Source: Solirubrobacteraceae bacterium
Lineage (GTDB): Bacteria > Actinomycetota > Thermoleophilia > Solirubrobacterales > Solirubrobacteraceae
Assembly: GCA_030447505.1 (NCBI GenBank)
Contig: JAUJOT010000001.1
Coordinates: forward strand, 414,295 to 478,294
Length of the DNA stretch: 64,000 nt
Direction: 5' to 3'
Positions within the stretch are counted from its first letter, which is position 1, and every line of letters starts with the position of its first letter. The notes under the pieces are model-generated. The model did not search any database and was not told where the DNA came from. It saw only the letters and a list, made by a program, of their open reading frames with translations. This document shows positions 8,881-17,902 of the stretch, piece by piece. Both the position numbers and the translations under genes were made by a program.

Positions 8881-10889
8881 CGTCGCTGAAGCTCTTCGCC
8901 TGGCTGACGCTGCTGTTCCCGCTGGCGGGCTGCGTCACGATCGCGCTGCTCGGCCGCAGGCTGCCCGGCCGCGGCGCCGGCTACGTCGGCACGGGCGCGC
9001 TCGTGCTGTCGTTCGCAGCGGCCGTCGCCACGCTGCTGGCGCTGCTGGACCAGGGGCACGACCACCAGCAGGTCGTCGCGGTCGCCTACGATTACGCGAG
9101 CTCGGCCGGCGTCGACGCTGAGCTCTCGCTGCTGATCGACCCGCTGTCGGTGTTCATGATCCTCGTCGTCTCCGGCGTGTCGATGCTGATCCACGCCTAC
9201 TCGATCAGCTACATGGGCTCCGACCGCGGCTACGTGCGCTTCTTCGCGTACCTGAACTTCTTCGTCTTCTCGATGCTGCTGCTCGTCCTGGCGGGCAACT
9301 TCCTCGTGCTGATCATCGGCTGGGCCTTCGTCGGCGCCGCCTCCTACCTGCTGATCAGCTACTGGTATCGCCGCACGACCGCGACCGGCGCGGGCATCAA
9401 GGCGTTCGTCATCAACGTGCTCGGCGACGTCGCGCTCGTCCTGGGCACGTTCTTCATCTTCGCGCACGTCGGCACGCTGGACCTGCTCGCCACCTTCGAG
9501 CAGGCCCGCGAGGAGTTCGCCCCCGGCGACGCCGATCTCACCGCAGGCGTGATCCTGCTGGTCGTCGGTGCCGCCGCGAAGTCCGCGCAGATCCCGCTGC
9601 ACACGTGGCTGGCGGACGCGATGGAGGGTCCGACGCCGGTCAGTGCGCTGATCCACGCGGCGACGATGGTCACGGCCGGCGTCTATCTGATCGCGCGCAT
9701 GCATCCGCTCTTCGAGCTCGCCCCGACGGCGGCCGACGTCGCGGCGATCATCGGCGTCCTGACGCTGCTCGTCGCCGGCACGATCGCGATCGCCGTCACC
9801 GACCTCAAGCGCGTGATCGCCTACTCGACGATGTCGCAGATCGGCTACATGATCATGGGCGTCAGCGCGGGCGCCTACGCGGCGGGCCTCTTCCATCTGA
9901 TGACGCACGCGTTCTTCAAGGCGCTGCTCTTCATGGCGGCCGGCTCGGTGATCGCCGCGATGGCCGGCCAGCAGAACCTCGACAGGATGGGCGGCTTCAG
10001 GCGCGCGATGCCGTTCACGTTCGGCTGCATGGTGATCGGCGGCCTGGCGCTTGCGGCCGTGCCCCCGTTCTCGGGCTTCTTCTCCAAGGACGAGATCCTG
10101 CTGCTGATGGGCGACCGCGGCGGCTGGTACTGGATCCTCTACGTCGCCGGGTACGTCGGCGCGTTCATCACCGGGATCTACACCTTCCGGATGATCTTCC
10201 GCGCCTTCTGCGGCGAGCCGGTGCCCGAGGCGCGCGCGCTCGAGGAGGGCCACCTGCACCACGCCGAGGTCCACACGAACCCGGCCAGCGGCGAGGTCGA
10301 GGACACGGACGTCGGCTTCCCGGGCCCCGAGCACCACATCGCCGAGCGCGAGCCGGCGATGAAGCTCGCGATGGGCGTGCTCGCGCTGCTGGCGATCGTC
10401 GGCGGGCTTGTGCAGATCCCGAAGCTCACGCACGTGATCGACAGCTTCCTCGAGCCGACGTTCGAGGAGTCGGCGCTCTATCACCGCGAGCTGAGCGACG
10501 GGCTGATCGGCTTCGGGCTCGTCCTCGGCGCGGTCGTCGGCATCGCCGGGGTCGCCGTCGCGTACCTGATCTGGGTCAAGAACCCGGACATCGCGACGCG
10601 CATGCGCGCGGGCCTCGCCCCGCTGCACCGGCTGTTCGTCAACAAGTGGTACTTCGATGAGCTGATCGACGCGCTCGTCACGCGGCCCGCGCTGTGGTTC
10701 GGCGCGTGGGCGCAGCAGACGTTCGAGCGCGTCTTCGTCAACGGGCTGCTCGTCGGCGGCACGACCGGCGTCGTGCGCGCCGGCTCGTCGGCGGTGCGCG
10801 CCGCGCAGACGGGCTTCCTGCGCTACTACGCGCTGCTGATCGTCGTCGGCATGGTCGCCCTGTCCCTCTACTTCCTGCTCAACGCATGA
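8877..10889 (+). CDS. nuoL: NADH-quinone oxidoreductase subunit L (antiporter-like)
   Basis: Largest antiporter-like proton-pumping subunit, 670 residues. The Mrp-type core shows MSQIGYMIMGVSAGAY, GAAAKSAQIPLHTWLADAMEGPTPVSALIHAATMV (conserved Lys, His and Glu of the channel) and GFFSKDEILL. The C-terminal half holds a hydrophilic His/Glu-rich loop, roughly residues 450-490 (EEGHLHHAEVHTNP), and the lateral-helix region ending in a last membrane segment. Start ATG 8877 overlaps the mini-ORF stop; the stop overlaps nuoM as ATGA. Confidence 0.96.
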   Translation: MTSLKLFAWLTLLFPLAGCVTIALLGRRLPGRGAGYVGTGALVLSFAAAVATLLALLDQGHDHQQVVAVAYDYASSAGVDAELSLLIDPLSVFMILVVSGVSMLIHAYSISYMGSDRGYVRFFAYLNFFVFSMLLLVLAGNFLVLIIGWAFVGAASYLLISYWYRRTTATGAGIKAFVINVLGDVALVLGTFFIFAHVGTLDLLATFEQAREEFAPGDADLTAGVILLVVGAAAKSAQIPLHTWLADAMEGPTPVSALIHAATMVTAGVYLIARMHPLFELAPTAADVAAIIGVLTLLVAGTIAIAVTDLKRVIAYSTMSQIGYMIMGVSAGAYAAGLFHLMTHAFFKALLFMAAGSVIAAMAGQQNLDRMGGFRRAMPFTFGCMVIGGLALAAVPPFSGFFSKDEILLLMGDRGGWYWILYVAGYVGAFITGIYTFRMIFRAFCGEPVPEARALEEGHLHHAEVHTNPASGEVEDTDVGFPGPEHHIAEREPAMKLAMGVLALLAIVGGLVQIPKLTHVIDSFLEPTFEESALYHRELSDGLIGFGLVLGAVVGIAGVAVAYLIWVKNPDIATRMRAGLAPLHRLFVNKWYFDELIDALVTRPALWFGAWAQQTFERVFVNGLLVGGTTGVVRAGSSAVRAAQTGFLRYYALLIVVGMVALSLYFLLNA

Positions 10890-12445
10890 CGCTGCACCTG
10901 TCGATCATGCTCTGGCTGCCGCTCGCGCTCGGCGTGCTCGGCCTGCTCGCGCCGCCGCGCCTGGCAGGCCGGCTCGCGCTCGTCGGCAGCGGGCTCGCAC
11001 TGGCCTACGCGATCACGTACGTCGTCGACTTCGACTCGGCGGCGCCGGGGCTGCAGTACGTGACCGACGAGACATGGATCGGCGAGCTGGGGATCTCCTA
11101 CAAGCTCGGCATCGACGGGCTGAACCTGCTGCTCGTCGCGCTGACCGGGATCCTCTGGTTCGCCTCGACGCTGTGGGCGAACCTGCAGGACAGGACCCAC
11201 GCGGCCGACCGTCCGCGGCTGTTCTACTTCCACATGGCGCTCGCCGAGACCGCCGTGCTCGGCGCGCTGCTCGCGCAGGACCTCGCGCTGTTCGTCGTCT
11301 TCTTCGACCTGATGCTGGTGCCGTTCTTCTTCCTGACGGGCATGTGGGGCCGCGCGCGGCGCGTGCAGGCGACGATGAAGCTCGTCATCTACACGCTCGT
11401 CGGCTCGCTGCTGATGCTGACCGCGGCGATCGCGACCGGGGTGCTCGCGGCGCAGGGCGACCCGGCGCTGTCGTTCGCGTTCTCCGACCTCGCGCAGCGG
11501 CCGCTGGCGGAGTCCTCGCAGCAGTGGATCTTCCTGTTCTTCGCGGCGGCGTTCCTCGTCAAGATGCCGGCCTTCCCGCTGCACGGCTGGATGCCCGACG
11601 CCTATCGCTCGATGCCGCTGCCGGTGCTCGCGGTCTTCTCGGGCGTGCTGAGCAAGGTCGCCGCATACGGCTTCCTGCGCGTCACCCTGCCGCTCTTCCC
11701 CGCCGCGAGCGAGCAGTTCCAGATGCTGCTGCTGCTGATCGCGCTGGCATCGATCCTGTACGGCTCGGCGATGGCGTTCACGACGACCGAGGCGCGGCTG
11801 ATCCTCGGCTACTCGTCGGTCGCCCAACTCGGATTCATCACGCTCGGCATCTTCGCCCTCAACGCGCAGGGCGCTCAGGGCGCGATCCTGCAGGCGTTCA
11901 ACCACGGCCTCGTCGTCGCGCCCGCGTTCTTCATCGTCGCGCTGCTGGCCGCCCGCGCCGGCGGCTCGCAGGACATCCGCGACATGGGCGGCGTCGGGAT
12001 GCGTGCGCCCGTGCTCGCGTCGCTGTTCTTGATCGTCGCCTTTGCGACGCTGGCGATCCCCGGGTCGTCGAACTTCGTCGGCGAGTTCTACATCCTGCTC
12101 GGGGTCTTCACGGAGAAGATCGTGATCGCGCTCGTCGCCGCGGCGGGCGTCATCATGGCGGCCTTCTACACGCTGCGGCTGTTCATCACGTCGGTGCACA
12201 ACCGCACGGGCGCGCGCGTGGAGTCGCGCGAGCTCACGCTGCGCGAGGGGCTCGTGCTCGTGCCGCTCGTGCTGCTGATCGTCGCGATCGCGCTGTACCC
12301 GCAGTTCGGGCTCAAGCGCAGCGAGGCGACCGTCACGGCGGTGACCGCGCCGGTCGCGACGCGGCTGGCCGAGCGCCCTGGGCGTGGCTTGACGCAGTAC
12401 GCGCCGCTCGCTGAGACCGCCAGACCGAAGGCGCAGACGCGATGA
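10886..12445 (+). CDS. nuoM: NADH-quinone oxidoreductase subunit M (antiporter-like)
   Basis: Antiporter-like membrane subunit with about 14 helices, 519 residues. Conserved blocks include KLGIDGLNLLLVALTGIL, FFDLMLVPFFFLTGMWG with the channel Glu-region equivalent, MPAFPLHGWMPDAY and YSSVAQLGFITLGIF. Start ATG 10886 overlaps the nuoL stop (ATGA), and its own stop overlaps the nuoN ATG (ATGA), so L, M and N are tightly coupled. Confidence 0.96.
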   Translation: MTLHLSIMLWLPLALGVLGLLAPPRLAGRLALVGSGLALAYAITYVVDFDSAAPGLQYVTDETWIGELGISYKLGIDGLNLLLVALTGILWFASTLWANLQDRTHAADRPRLFYFHMALAETAVLGALLAQDLALFVVFFDLMLVPFFFLTGMWGRARRVQATMKLVIYTLVGSLLMLTAAIATGVLAAQGDPALSFAFSDLAQRPLAESSQQWIFLFFAAAFLVKMPAFPLHGWMPDAYRSMPLPVLAVFSGVLSKVAAYGFLRVTLPLFPAASEQFQMLLLLIALASILYGSAMAFTTTEARLILGYSSVAQLGFITLGIFALNAQGAQGAILQAFNHGLVVAPAFFIVALLAARAGGSQDIRDMGGVGMRAPVLASLFLIVAFATLAIPGSSNFVGEFYILLGVFTEKIVIALVAAAGVIMAAFYTLRLFITSVHNRTGARVESRELTLREGLVLVPLVLLIVAIALYPQFGLKRSEATVTAVTAPVATRLAERPGRGLTQYAPLAETARPKAQTR

Positions 12446-14007
12446 TCGCCGCCGCCGCCGCCGCCGCCGGCAAGGCCGCAGGGCCCGAGATCGACTGGGC
12501 CGGCCTGTCGCCGCTGATCGCGGTGCTCGGCGGCGCGCTCGTCGTGCTGCTGCTCGGCCTCGTCGTCTCGCGCACCGTGCGCGAGAACGTCGTCCCGCTG
12601 CTGTCGATCGCGTCGCTTGCGATCGCGATCGGGCTGTCGGTCGGCCAGTGGGGCAGGCGCGAGGATCTGATCGCCGGCGCGCTGCGACTCGACGAGCTGA
12701 CGCTCGTCCTGACGGTCATCTTCTGCGTCGCCGGCATCGCGACGGTGCTGCTGTCCTGGCGCCACGTCGCCCCCCGCGAGGCCGCCCACGGCGAGTACCA
12801 CGCGCTGTTGCTGACCTCGATCGCCGGCATGATCGTGCTCGTCGCGGCGCAGAACCTCGTGACGGTCTTCCTCGGCCTCGAGCTGCTCTCGATCCCGCTC
12901 TACGTCCTGTGCGCGACCGAGATGCGCCGCGCCTCGTCGCTCGAGTCGGGGCTGAAGTACCTCGTCGTCGGCTCGCTCGGCTCCGCGATCCTGCTCTACG
13001 GCCTGGCGTTCATCTACGGCGCGACCGGGTCGACGGACTTCGCCGGCATCGCGACGGCGCTCGGCGGCGACGGCGACCTCGTCACCGACCCGCTGCTGCT
13101 GACGGGCCTCGCGCTGGCGATCGTCGGCCTCGCGTTCAAGGCCTCGGTGGCCCCGTTTCATCAATGGACGCCCGACGTCTACGAGGGCGCGCCGACCCCG
13201 GTCACGGCGTTCATGGCGGTCGCGACGAAGGCCGCCGCGTTCGGGATCACGCTGCGCCTGCTCGACGTCGCGCTGATCGAGGCGGCGATCGACTGGGCGC
13301 CGCCGCTCGCGGCCCTCGCCGCCGTCACGATCGTCGTCGGCAACGTCGGCGCGCTCGGCCAGTCCTCGCTGAAGCGGCTGCTGGCCTACTCGTCGGTCGC
13401 GCAGGCGGGCTACATGCTCGCCGGCGTCGTCGTGGCGTCGCGGCTCGGCCTGCAGGCGACGGTCTTCTACCTCGCCGTCTACGTCGTGATGAACCTCGCG
13501 GCGTTCGCGGTCATCGTCGCGCGCGAGCGCGAGACGCCGCTCGGCGACGACATCGCCTCGCTGAACGGGATCGGCGCGACCCGGCCCCTGCTCGCCTGGC
13601 CGATGACGATCGCGATGCTCGCGCTCGCCGGCTTCCCGGCGACGGCTGGCTTCATCGGCAAGTTCTACCTGATCGAATCCTCCGTGAACGGGGGCTACAC
13701 CTGGCTCGCCGTCTTCATCGTCGTCGGCTCGATGATCTCGCTGGCGTACTACCTGAAGGTCATCGCGGCGATCTGGATGACGCCGTCGGAGACCGAGGAG
13801 GGCGTCGCGCCCGTGCCGGCACCGCTGCCGGGCGGCGATCAGCCGGTGCTGGCGGGCGGCTCTGACGAGGCGACCGGGCTGCGCGCGCAGGGCGAGGTGA
13901 TCGCCGTCGCGGTCGTCTTCGGAGCGCTGACGCTGATCCTCGGCGTCGTCCCGTCGCCGCTGTTCGACGTCGTGCGCGGCGCCGGCGCGGCGCTCGGGTT
14001 GCTGTAG
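12442..14007 (+). CDS. nuoN: NADH-quinone oxidoreductase subunit N (antiporter-like)
   Basis: Third antiporter-like proton-pumping subunit, 521 residues. Diagnostic segments are FLGLELLSIPLYVLCA, FKASVAPFHQWTPDVYEGAPTPVTAFMAVATKAA and YSSVAQAGYMLAG. An Ala run follows the initiating Met-Ile. The C-terminal loop (VPAPLPGGDQPVLAGGSDEATG) is hydrophilic and probably lineage-specific. Last gene of the complex I run; about 80 bp without a clear feature follow. Confidence 0.96.
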   Translation: MIAAAAAAAGKAAGPEIDWAGLSPLIAVLGGALVVLLLGLVVSRTVRENVVPLLSIASLAIAIGLSVGQWGRREDLIAGALRLDELTLVLTVIFCVAGIATVLLSWRHVAPREAAHGEYHALLLTSIAGMIVLVAAQNLVTVFLGLELLSIPLYVLCATEMRRASSLESGLKYLVVGSLGSAILLYGLAFIYGATGSTDFAGIATALGGDGDLVTDPLLLTGLALAIVGLAFKASVAPFHQWTPDVYEGAPTPVTAFMAVATKAAAFGITLRLLDVALIEAAIDWAPPLAALAAVTIVVGNVGALGQSSLKRLLAYSSVAQAGYMLAGVVVASRLGLQATVFYLAVYVVMNLAAFAVIVARERETPLGDDIASLNGIGATRPLLAWPMTIAMLALAGFPATAGFIGKFYLIESSVNGGYTWLAVFIVVGSMISLAYYLKVIAAIWMTPSETEEGVAPVPAPLPGGDQPVLAGGSDEATGLRAQGEVIAVAVVFGALTLILGVVPSPLFDVVRGAGAALGLL

Positions 14008-14088
14008 CCCGGCCCGTCCCGCCCGGCCCGTCGTGGCTCGCGCAGGCATGCGCAGCGTCGCGCGCAGGCAGGCGGGTACACACGGCTC

Positions 14089-14301
14089 ATGAACGAGCAC
14101 GAAGAGTACGAGCAGCCGCTCGCGCGCGACACGACCGGCGAGGGCTACCCCGAGGACAGCCAGCCCGGCACCGGGATCGACGCCCACGACCATGCCGAGG
14201 ACAAGATCGCGCCGCCCGATGACGACCCGCCCAAGAGCGCCTCCAAGCGCGACAGCGAACCGAGCAAGGCGACCGGCAATCCGAGGGCGGCGGGCGGCTG
14301 A
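14089..14301 (+). CDS. Small acidic, probably disordered protein
   Basis: A 70-residue ORF starting MNEHEEYEQPLARDTTGEG. It is rich in Asp, Glu, Pro, Ser and Lys, with no hydrophobic core, so it is likely intrinsically disordered. It lies between nuoN and the next membrane protein gene with its own gap on both sides. No Shine-Dalgarno is obvious. I do not recognise a family; it could be a real small protein or chance, but its composition is unlike shadow frames of this genome. Confidence 0.5.
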   Translation: MNEHEEYEQPLARDTTGEGYPEDSQPGTGIDAHDHAEDKIAPPDDDPPKSASKRDSEPSKATGNPRAAGG

Positions 14302-14328
14302 AGGCGCGCCCGAAGGCCGCCCCGCTAT

Positions 14329-14358
14329 TTGACATGAACTGACGTCACACGTTACGGT
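14329..14358 (+). promoter_or_regulatory. Promoter with TTGACA -35 and TACGGT -10, palindrome in spacer
   Basis: TTGACA (14329-14334) and TACGGT (14353-14358) are 18 nt apart, and the -10 is 9 nt before the ATG at 14368, giving a nearly leaderless transcript. The spacer holds the perfect palindrome TGACGTCA (14340-14347), a plausible operator. This is the clearest two-box promoter in the window. Confidence 0.6.
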
Positions 14359-14367
14359 GGCGTAGTC

Positions 14368-16299
14368 ATGAGCGCCGTCGACGCGACCCTCGCCGTGATC
14401 GCCGCCACCGTCTCGGACCCGGGCGCGGGCGGAGCGTCGGCCGAAGAGCTCGGCATCGCCGCCGGCGTCGCCGGCTTCGCCATCATCGTGCTGCTGATGG
14501 GCGGCCTCGGCCACCGCGCGGGGCTCGTCTCGATTCTCGCCTGGTTCGAGCGCTTCTCCGAGCGCGTCTCGGGTCAACCGGCGTGGGCCTCGCTGCCCTG
14601 CGGCCTGGCGATCATCTCGCTGATCTCCGCGGTCTTCGGCCTCTACTGGGACGTGTCGATGCACATCGACCGCGGCCGTGACACGAGCGTCTGGGGCAAC
14701 CCCGGCCACTTCTTCATCCTCGGCGGCCTGTACGGCATCTTCGCCGCCGGCTTCTTCGCGATCTGCCTCGGGCGCGAGGAGCGCGCCGATCGTCCCGGCC
14801 CGACGGCGATCCGGATCGCCGACGACTGGTACGCCCCGCTCGGGGGCGTGCTGATGTGCGTGACGGGCGCGTTCTCGCTGATCGCCTTTCCGCTCGACGA
14901 CGTCTGGCACCGCCTGTTCGGCCAGGACGTCACGCTCTGGGGGCCGACGCACCTGATGTTGATCGGCGGCGCGGTGATGACGCTGCTCGGCATCGCCGTG
15001 ATCCAGGCCGAGGTCGTGCGCGCGATGAAGGCCGCCGGCGTCATGCACCTCGAGCGGGCCTGGGTGCGCCACCTGCGCGTCGTCTGGCTGCCCGGCGGCC
15101 TGCTCGTCGGGATGTCGACCTTCCAGGGCGAGTTCGACTTCGGCGTGCCGCAGTTCCAGCTCATCTTCCACCCGATCCTGATCATGCTCGCCGCCGGCCT
15201 CGTGCTCGTGATGGCGCGGATCTGGCTCGGCCGCGGCGCGCTGTTCGGCGCCGTCGCCTTCTTCATCATCATGCGCGCCGGGCTGGCGCTGCTCGTCCAC
15301 GATGCGCTCGGCGAGTCGCTGGCGCACTTCCCGCTCTACGTCGTCGAGGCGCTCTGCGTCGAGGCCGCGGCGATGCTGATCGCCGTCAAGCAGCGCCCGC
15401 TCGCCTTCGGCGTGACCGCCGGCGCGCTGATCGGCACGATCGGGCTGGCCGCCGAATGGGGCTGGTCGCACGTCTGGATGCCGCTGCCATGGCCCGTCGA
15501 GATCCTGCCCGAGACGATCGGATTGGGGCTCGCGACGGCGATCGGCGCGGGGGCGCTCGGGGCCTGGATCGGCGCCCGTCTCGACGACGAGATCCCCTAC
15601 GACCGCTCGCTGCGCCCCGTCGCGCTGGCGGCGTCGCTCGCGATCTTCGCGATGCTCGCCTTGCCGCTGTTCACCACGTCGCAGACCGACATCCGCGCCT
15701 CGCTGCAGCTGACGGACGCCCGGTCCGCCCCGCAGCGCGCCGTCGGCGCGACGGTCACGCTGAACCCGCGCGACGCCGCCGGGGGCGCGACCTGGTTCAC
15801 CGTCACCGCCTGGCAGGGCGGCGGGCGGCTCGTCGTCGACCGGCTCGAGCGCGTCTCGGAGGGCGTCTACCGCACGACGAAGGCGATCCCCGTGCACGGC
15901 TCGTGGAAGGCGATGGTCCGCCTGCACAAGGGCAACGCGATCAGCGCCCTGCCGATCTACGCGCCGCGCGACACCGCGATCCCGGTCGCGGGCATCGCCG
16001 CGCCGTCGCGCTTGCAACGGCGCTTCTACGCAGACAAGGAGCTTCTGCAGCGCGAGGCCAGGACGCAGGACGCGGCGATCACGTACGCCGGCTACGGCAC
16101 CGTCCTCGGGTTCGCACTGCTGCTGATCGCGATGCTCGCCTGGGGCATCCACCGCGTCGGCGTCACCGCCGGCCGCGAGCGCGACACGCCGCCGCGCGAC
16201 CGGGCGCAGCCCGACGAGCCCGAAGCCGGGCCCGAGCGCGACGCGTACGACGGCGGACTGCCCGAGTGGGCACGGCGCCGGACCGAGACCGTGCGATGA
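14368..16299 (+). CDS. Large polytopic membrane protein with extracytoplasmic beta-type domain
   Basis: 643 residues. About the first 430 form some ten transmembrane helices containing conserved-looking polar motifs: GLYWDVSMHIDRGRD, NPGHFFILGG, DDVWHRLFGQDV and WGPTHLMLIGG. The regularly placed His residues suggest a metal or haem site, which is inference. Residues of about 435-560 look like an extracytoplasmic beta-sandwich (ATVTLNPRDAAGGATWFTVTAWQGG...), followed by a last membrane helix and a charged tail. I do not recognise a named family. Its stop TGA 16297-16299 is embedded in the start of a junction mini-ORF, linking it to the monooxygenase downstream. Confidence 0.75.
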   Translation: MSAVDATLAVIAATVSDPGAGGASAEELGIAAGVAGFAIIVLLMGGLGHRAGLVSILAWFERFSERVSGQPAWASLPCGLAIISLISAVFGLYWDVSMHIDRGRDTSVWGNPGHFFILGGLYGIFAAGFFAICLGREERADRPGPTAIRIADDWYAPLGGVLMCVTGAFSLIAFPLDDVWHRLFGQDVTLWGPTHLMLIGGAVMTLLGIAVIQAEVVRAMKAAGVMHLERAWVRHLRVVWLPGGLLVGMSTFQGEFDFGVPQFQLIFHPILIMLAAGLVLVMARIWLGRGALFGAVAFFIIMRAGLALLVHDALGESLAHFPLYVVEALCVEAAAMLIAVKQRPLAFGVTAGALIGTIGLAAEWGWSHVWMPLPWPVEILPETIGLGLATAIGAGALGAWIGARLDDEIPYDRSLRPVALAASLAIFAMLALPLFTTSQTDIRASLQLTDARSAPQRAVGATVTLNPRDAAGGATWFTVTAWQGGGRLVVDRLERVSEGVYRTTKAIPVHGSWKAMVRLHKGNAISALPIYAPRDTAIPVAGIAAPSRLQRRFYADKELLQREARTQDAAITYAGYGTVLGFALLLIAMLAWGIHRVGVTAGRERDTPPRDRAQPDEPEAGPERDAYDGGLPEWARRRTETVR

Positions 16300-16355
16300 C
16301 AGCGCGCCACCGCTCGCCGACCGTCATCATCGACGCGCAAGCGAGGTCCACGTGA
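16296..16355 (+). CDS. Junction mini-ORF before monooxygenase gene (MTAR family, copy C)
   Basis: A 19-codon ORF, MTARHRSPTVIIDAQARST. It shares the first seven residues MTARHRS with copy B at 6513 although the flanking genes are unrelated. ATGA overlap with the upstream stop; its TGA (16353-16355) overlaps a GTG (16352) of the monooxygenase gene as GTGA and touches an ATG at 16355. The start-to-start distance is 56 bp. Confidence 0.5.
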   Translation: MTARHRSPTVIIDAQARST

Positions 16356-17902
16356 TGACCGTCGTCGAGCTGACGGCGGCGACGGACGGGCGGGGTGTCG
16401 TCGAGGGCGCCGGCGGCGTGCCGCACGTGCGCATCGCGATCGTCGGGACCGGGTTCGCCGGGCTCGGCCTGGCGATCCGCCTCAAGCAGGCGGGGATCGA
16501 GGACTTCGTCCTGATCGAGCGCGCCGACGACGTCGGCGGCACCTGGCAGGCCAACACGTACCCCGGCTGCCAGTGCGACATCCCGTCGCACCTGTACTCG
16601 TTCTCGTTCGCCCCCAACCCGGGCTGGAGCCGGACCTACTCGCGCCAGCCCGAGATCTGGCACTACCTGCGCGACCTCGCCGAGCGCCACGACCTGCGCC
16701 CGCAGATCCGCTTCGGTCACGAGCTGACCGCGGCGAGCTGGGACGACGAGCGCCGGCACTGGAGCGTGCAGACCTCGCGGGGCACGTGGACGGCGCAGCT
16801 CGTCATCGACGCCACCGGGCCGCTGAGCCACCCGCAGGTGCCGGCGATCCGCGGCCTGCGGCGCTTCGAGGGCAAGCTGTTTCACTCGGCGCACTGGGAC
16901 CACGACCACGACCTGACCGGCGAGCGCGTCGCGGTGATCGGCACCGGCGCGTCGGCGATCCAGTTCGTCCCGCAGATCGTCGAGCAGGTCGGCCGGATGC
17001 ACGTCCTGCAGCGCACCGCGCCCTGGATCCTCCCCCACACCGACCGGCCGACGACAGCGCTCGAGCGGCGCCTCTACAGGGCGCTGCCGTTCGCGCAGCG
17101 GGCCGTCCGGACGGGCGTGTACTGGAGCCGCGAGAGCTTCCTGCTGGGCTTCATCAAGGACCAGCGCCTGATGAAGGGCGCCGAGAGGATCGCGCGCGCG
17201 CACCTGCGCAAGCAGGTGCGCGATCCCGAGTTGCGGCGCAGGCTGACGCCGCAGTTTCGCCTCGGCTGCAAGCGCGTCCTGCTGTCGAACCACTGGTATC
17301 CGGCGCTGACGCGGCCCAACGTCGAGCTCGTCACCGATCGCATCCGCGAGATCCGCGGCAGGACGATCGTGCTCAGCGACGGCAGCGAGCGCGAGGTCGA
17401 CACGATCATCCTCGGCACCGGCTTTCATGTCACCGACCCGCCGACCGCGCAGCTGCTGCGCGGCCGCGACGGGCGCACGCTCGCGGAGCGGATGGCGGGC
17501 GGGATCGAGGCCTACCTCGGTGCGACGATGAGCGGCATGCCGAACTTCTTCAAGCTGATCGGCCCGAACACCGGCCTCGGCCACAACTCGATGCTGTTCA
17601 TGATCGAGTCCCAGCTGCGCTACGTGATCGACGCGCTGCGCGTCATGGACGAGCAGCGGATCGCGACGTTCGAGGTGCGACCCGAGGCGATCGCCGCCTA
17701 CAACGAGCAGATCCAGTCCAAGATGCCGGGCACCGTCTGGATGTCGGGCTGCGCGAGCTGGTACCTCGACTCGCAGGGCCGCAACACGACGATCTGGCCG
17801 GACTTCACGTGGCGCTTTCGCCATCGCACGCGGCGCTTCGACACCCGCGCCTACGAGCTGCGCCACGACAGCGCCGTGCCCGTCGCGCAGGCGGCGGCGT
17901 GA
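16352..17902 (+). CDS. Flavin-containing (Baeyer-Villiger-type) monooxygenase
   Basis: FAD- and NADPH-dependent monooxygenase of about 516 residues. The first Rossmann motif IVGTGFAGLGLAIRL binds FAD. The Baeyer-Villiger fingerprint F-x-G-x3-H-x3-W is present as FEGKLFHSAHWD, and the second dinucleotide motif VIGTGASAIQFVPQI binds NADPH. The substrate is unknown; ketone or steroid-like oxidation is typical of the family. The start may be GTG 16352 (overlapping the mini-ORF stop) or ATG 16355. The stop overlaps the SDR start (GTGA), so the pair probably works in one oxidation pathway. Confidence 0.9.
   Translation: MMTVVELTAATDGRGVVEGAGGVPHVRIAIVGTGFAGLGLAIRLKQAGIEDFVLIERADDVGGTWQANTYPGCQCDIPSHLYSFSFAPNPGWSRTYSRQPEIWHYLRDLAERHDLRPQIRFGHELTAASWDDERRHWSVQTSRGTWTAQLVIDATGPLSHPQVPAIRGLRRFEGKLFHSAHWDHDHDLTGERVAVIGTGASAIQFVPQIVEQVGRMHVLQRTAPWILPHTDRPTTALERRLYRALPFAQRAVRTGVYWSRESFLLGFIKDQRLMKGAERIARAHLRKQVRDPELRRRLTPQFRLGCKRVLLSNHWYPALTRPNVELVTDRIREIRGRTIVLSDGSEREVDTIILGTGFHVTDPPTAQLLRGRDGRTLAERMAGGIEAYLGATMSGMPNFFKLIGPNTGLGHNSMLFMIESQLRYVIDALRVMDEQRIATFEVRPEAIAAYNEQIQSKMPGTVWMSGCASWYLDSQGRNTTIWPDFTWRFRHRTRRFDTRAYELRHDSAVPVAQAAA

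Noticed and set aside
12166-16152. 1328-codon open frame on the minus strand opposite nuoM-nuoN and the membrane protein
   Set aside because: Its translation is Arg/Asp/His-rich low-complexity sequence without domains, the usual shadow of GC-rich coding regions on the opposite strand. The plus-strand genes are certain.
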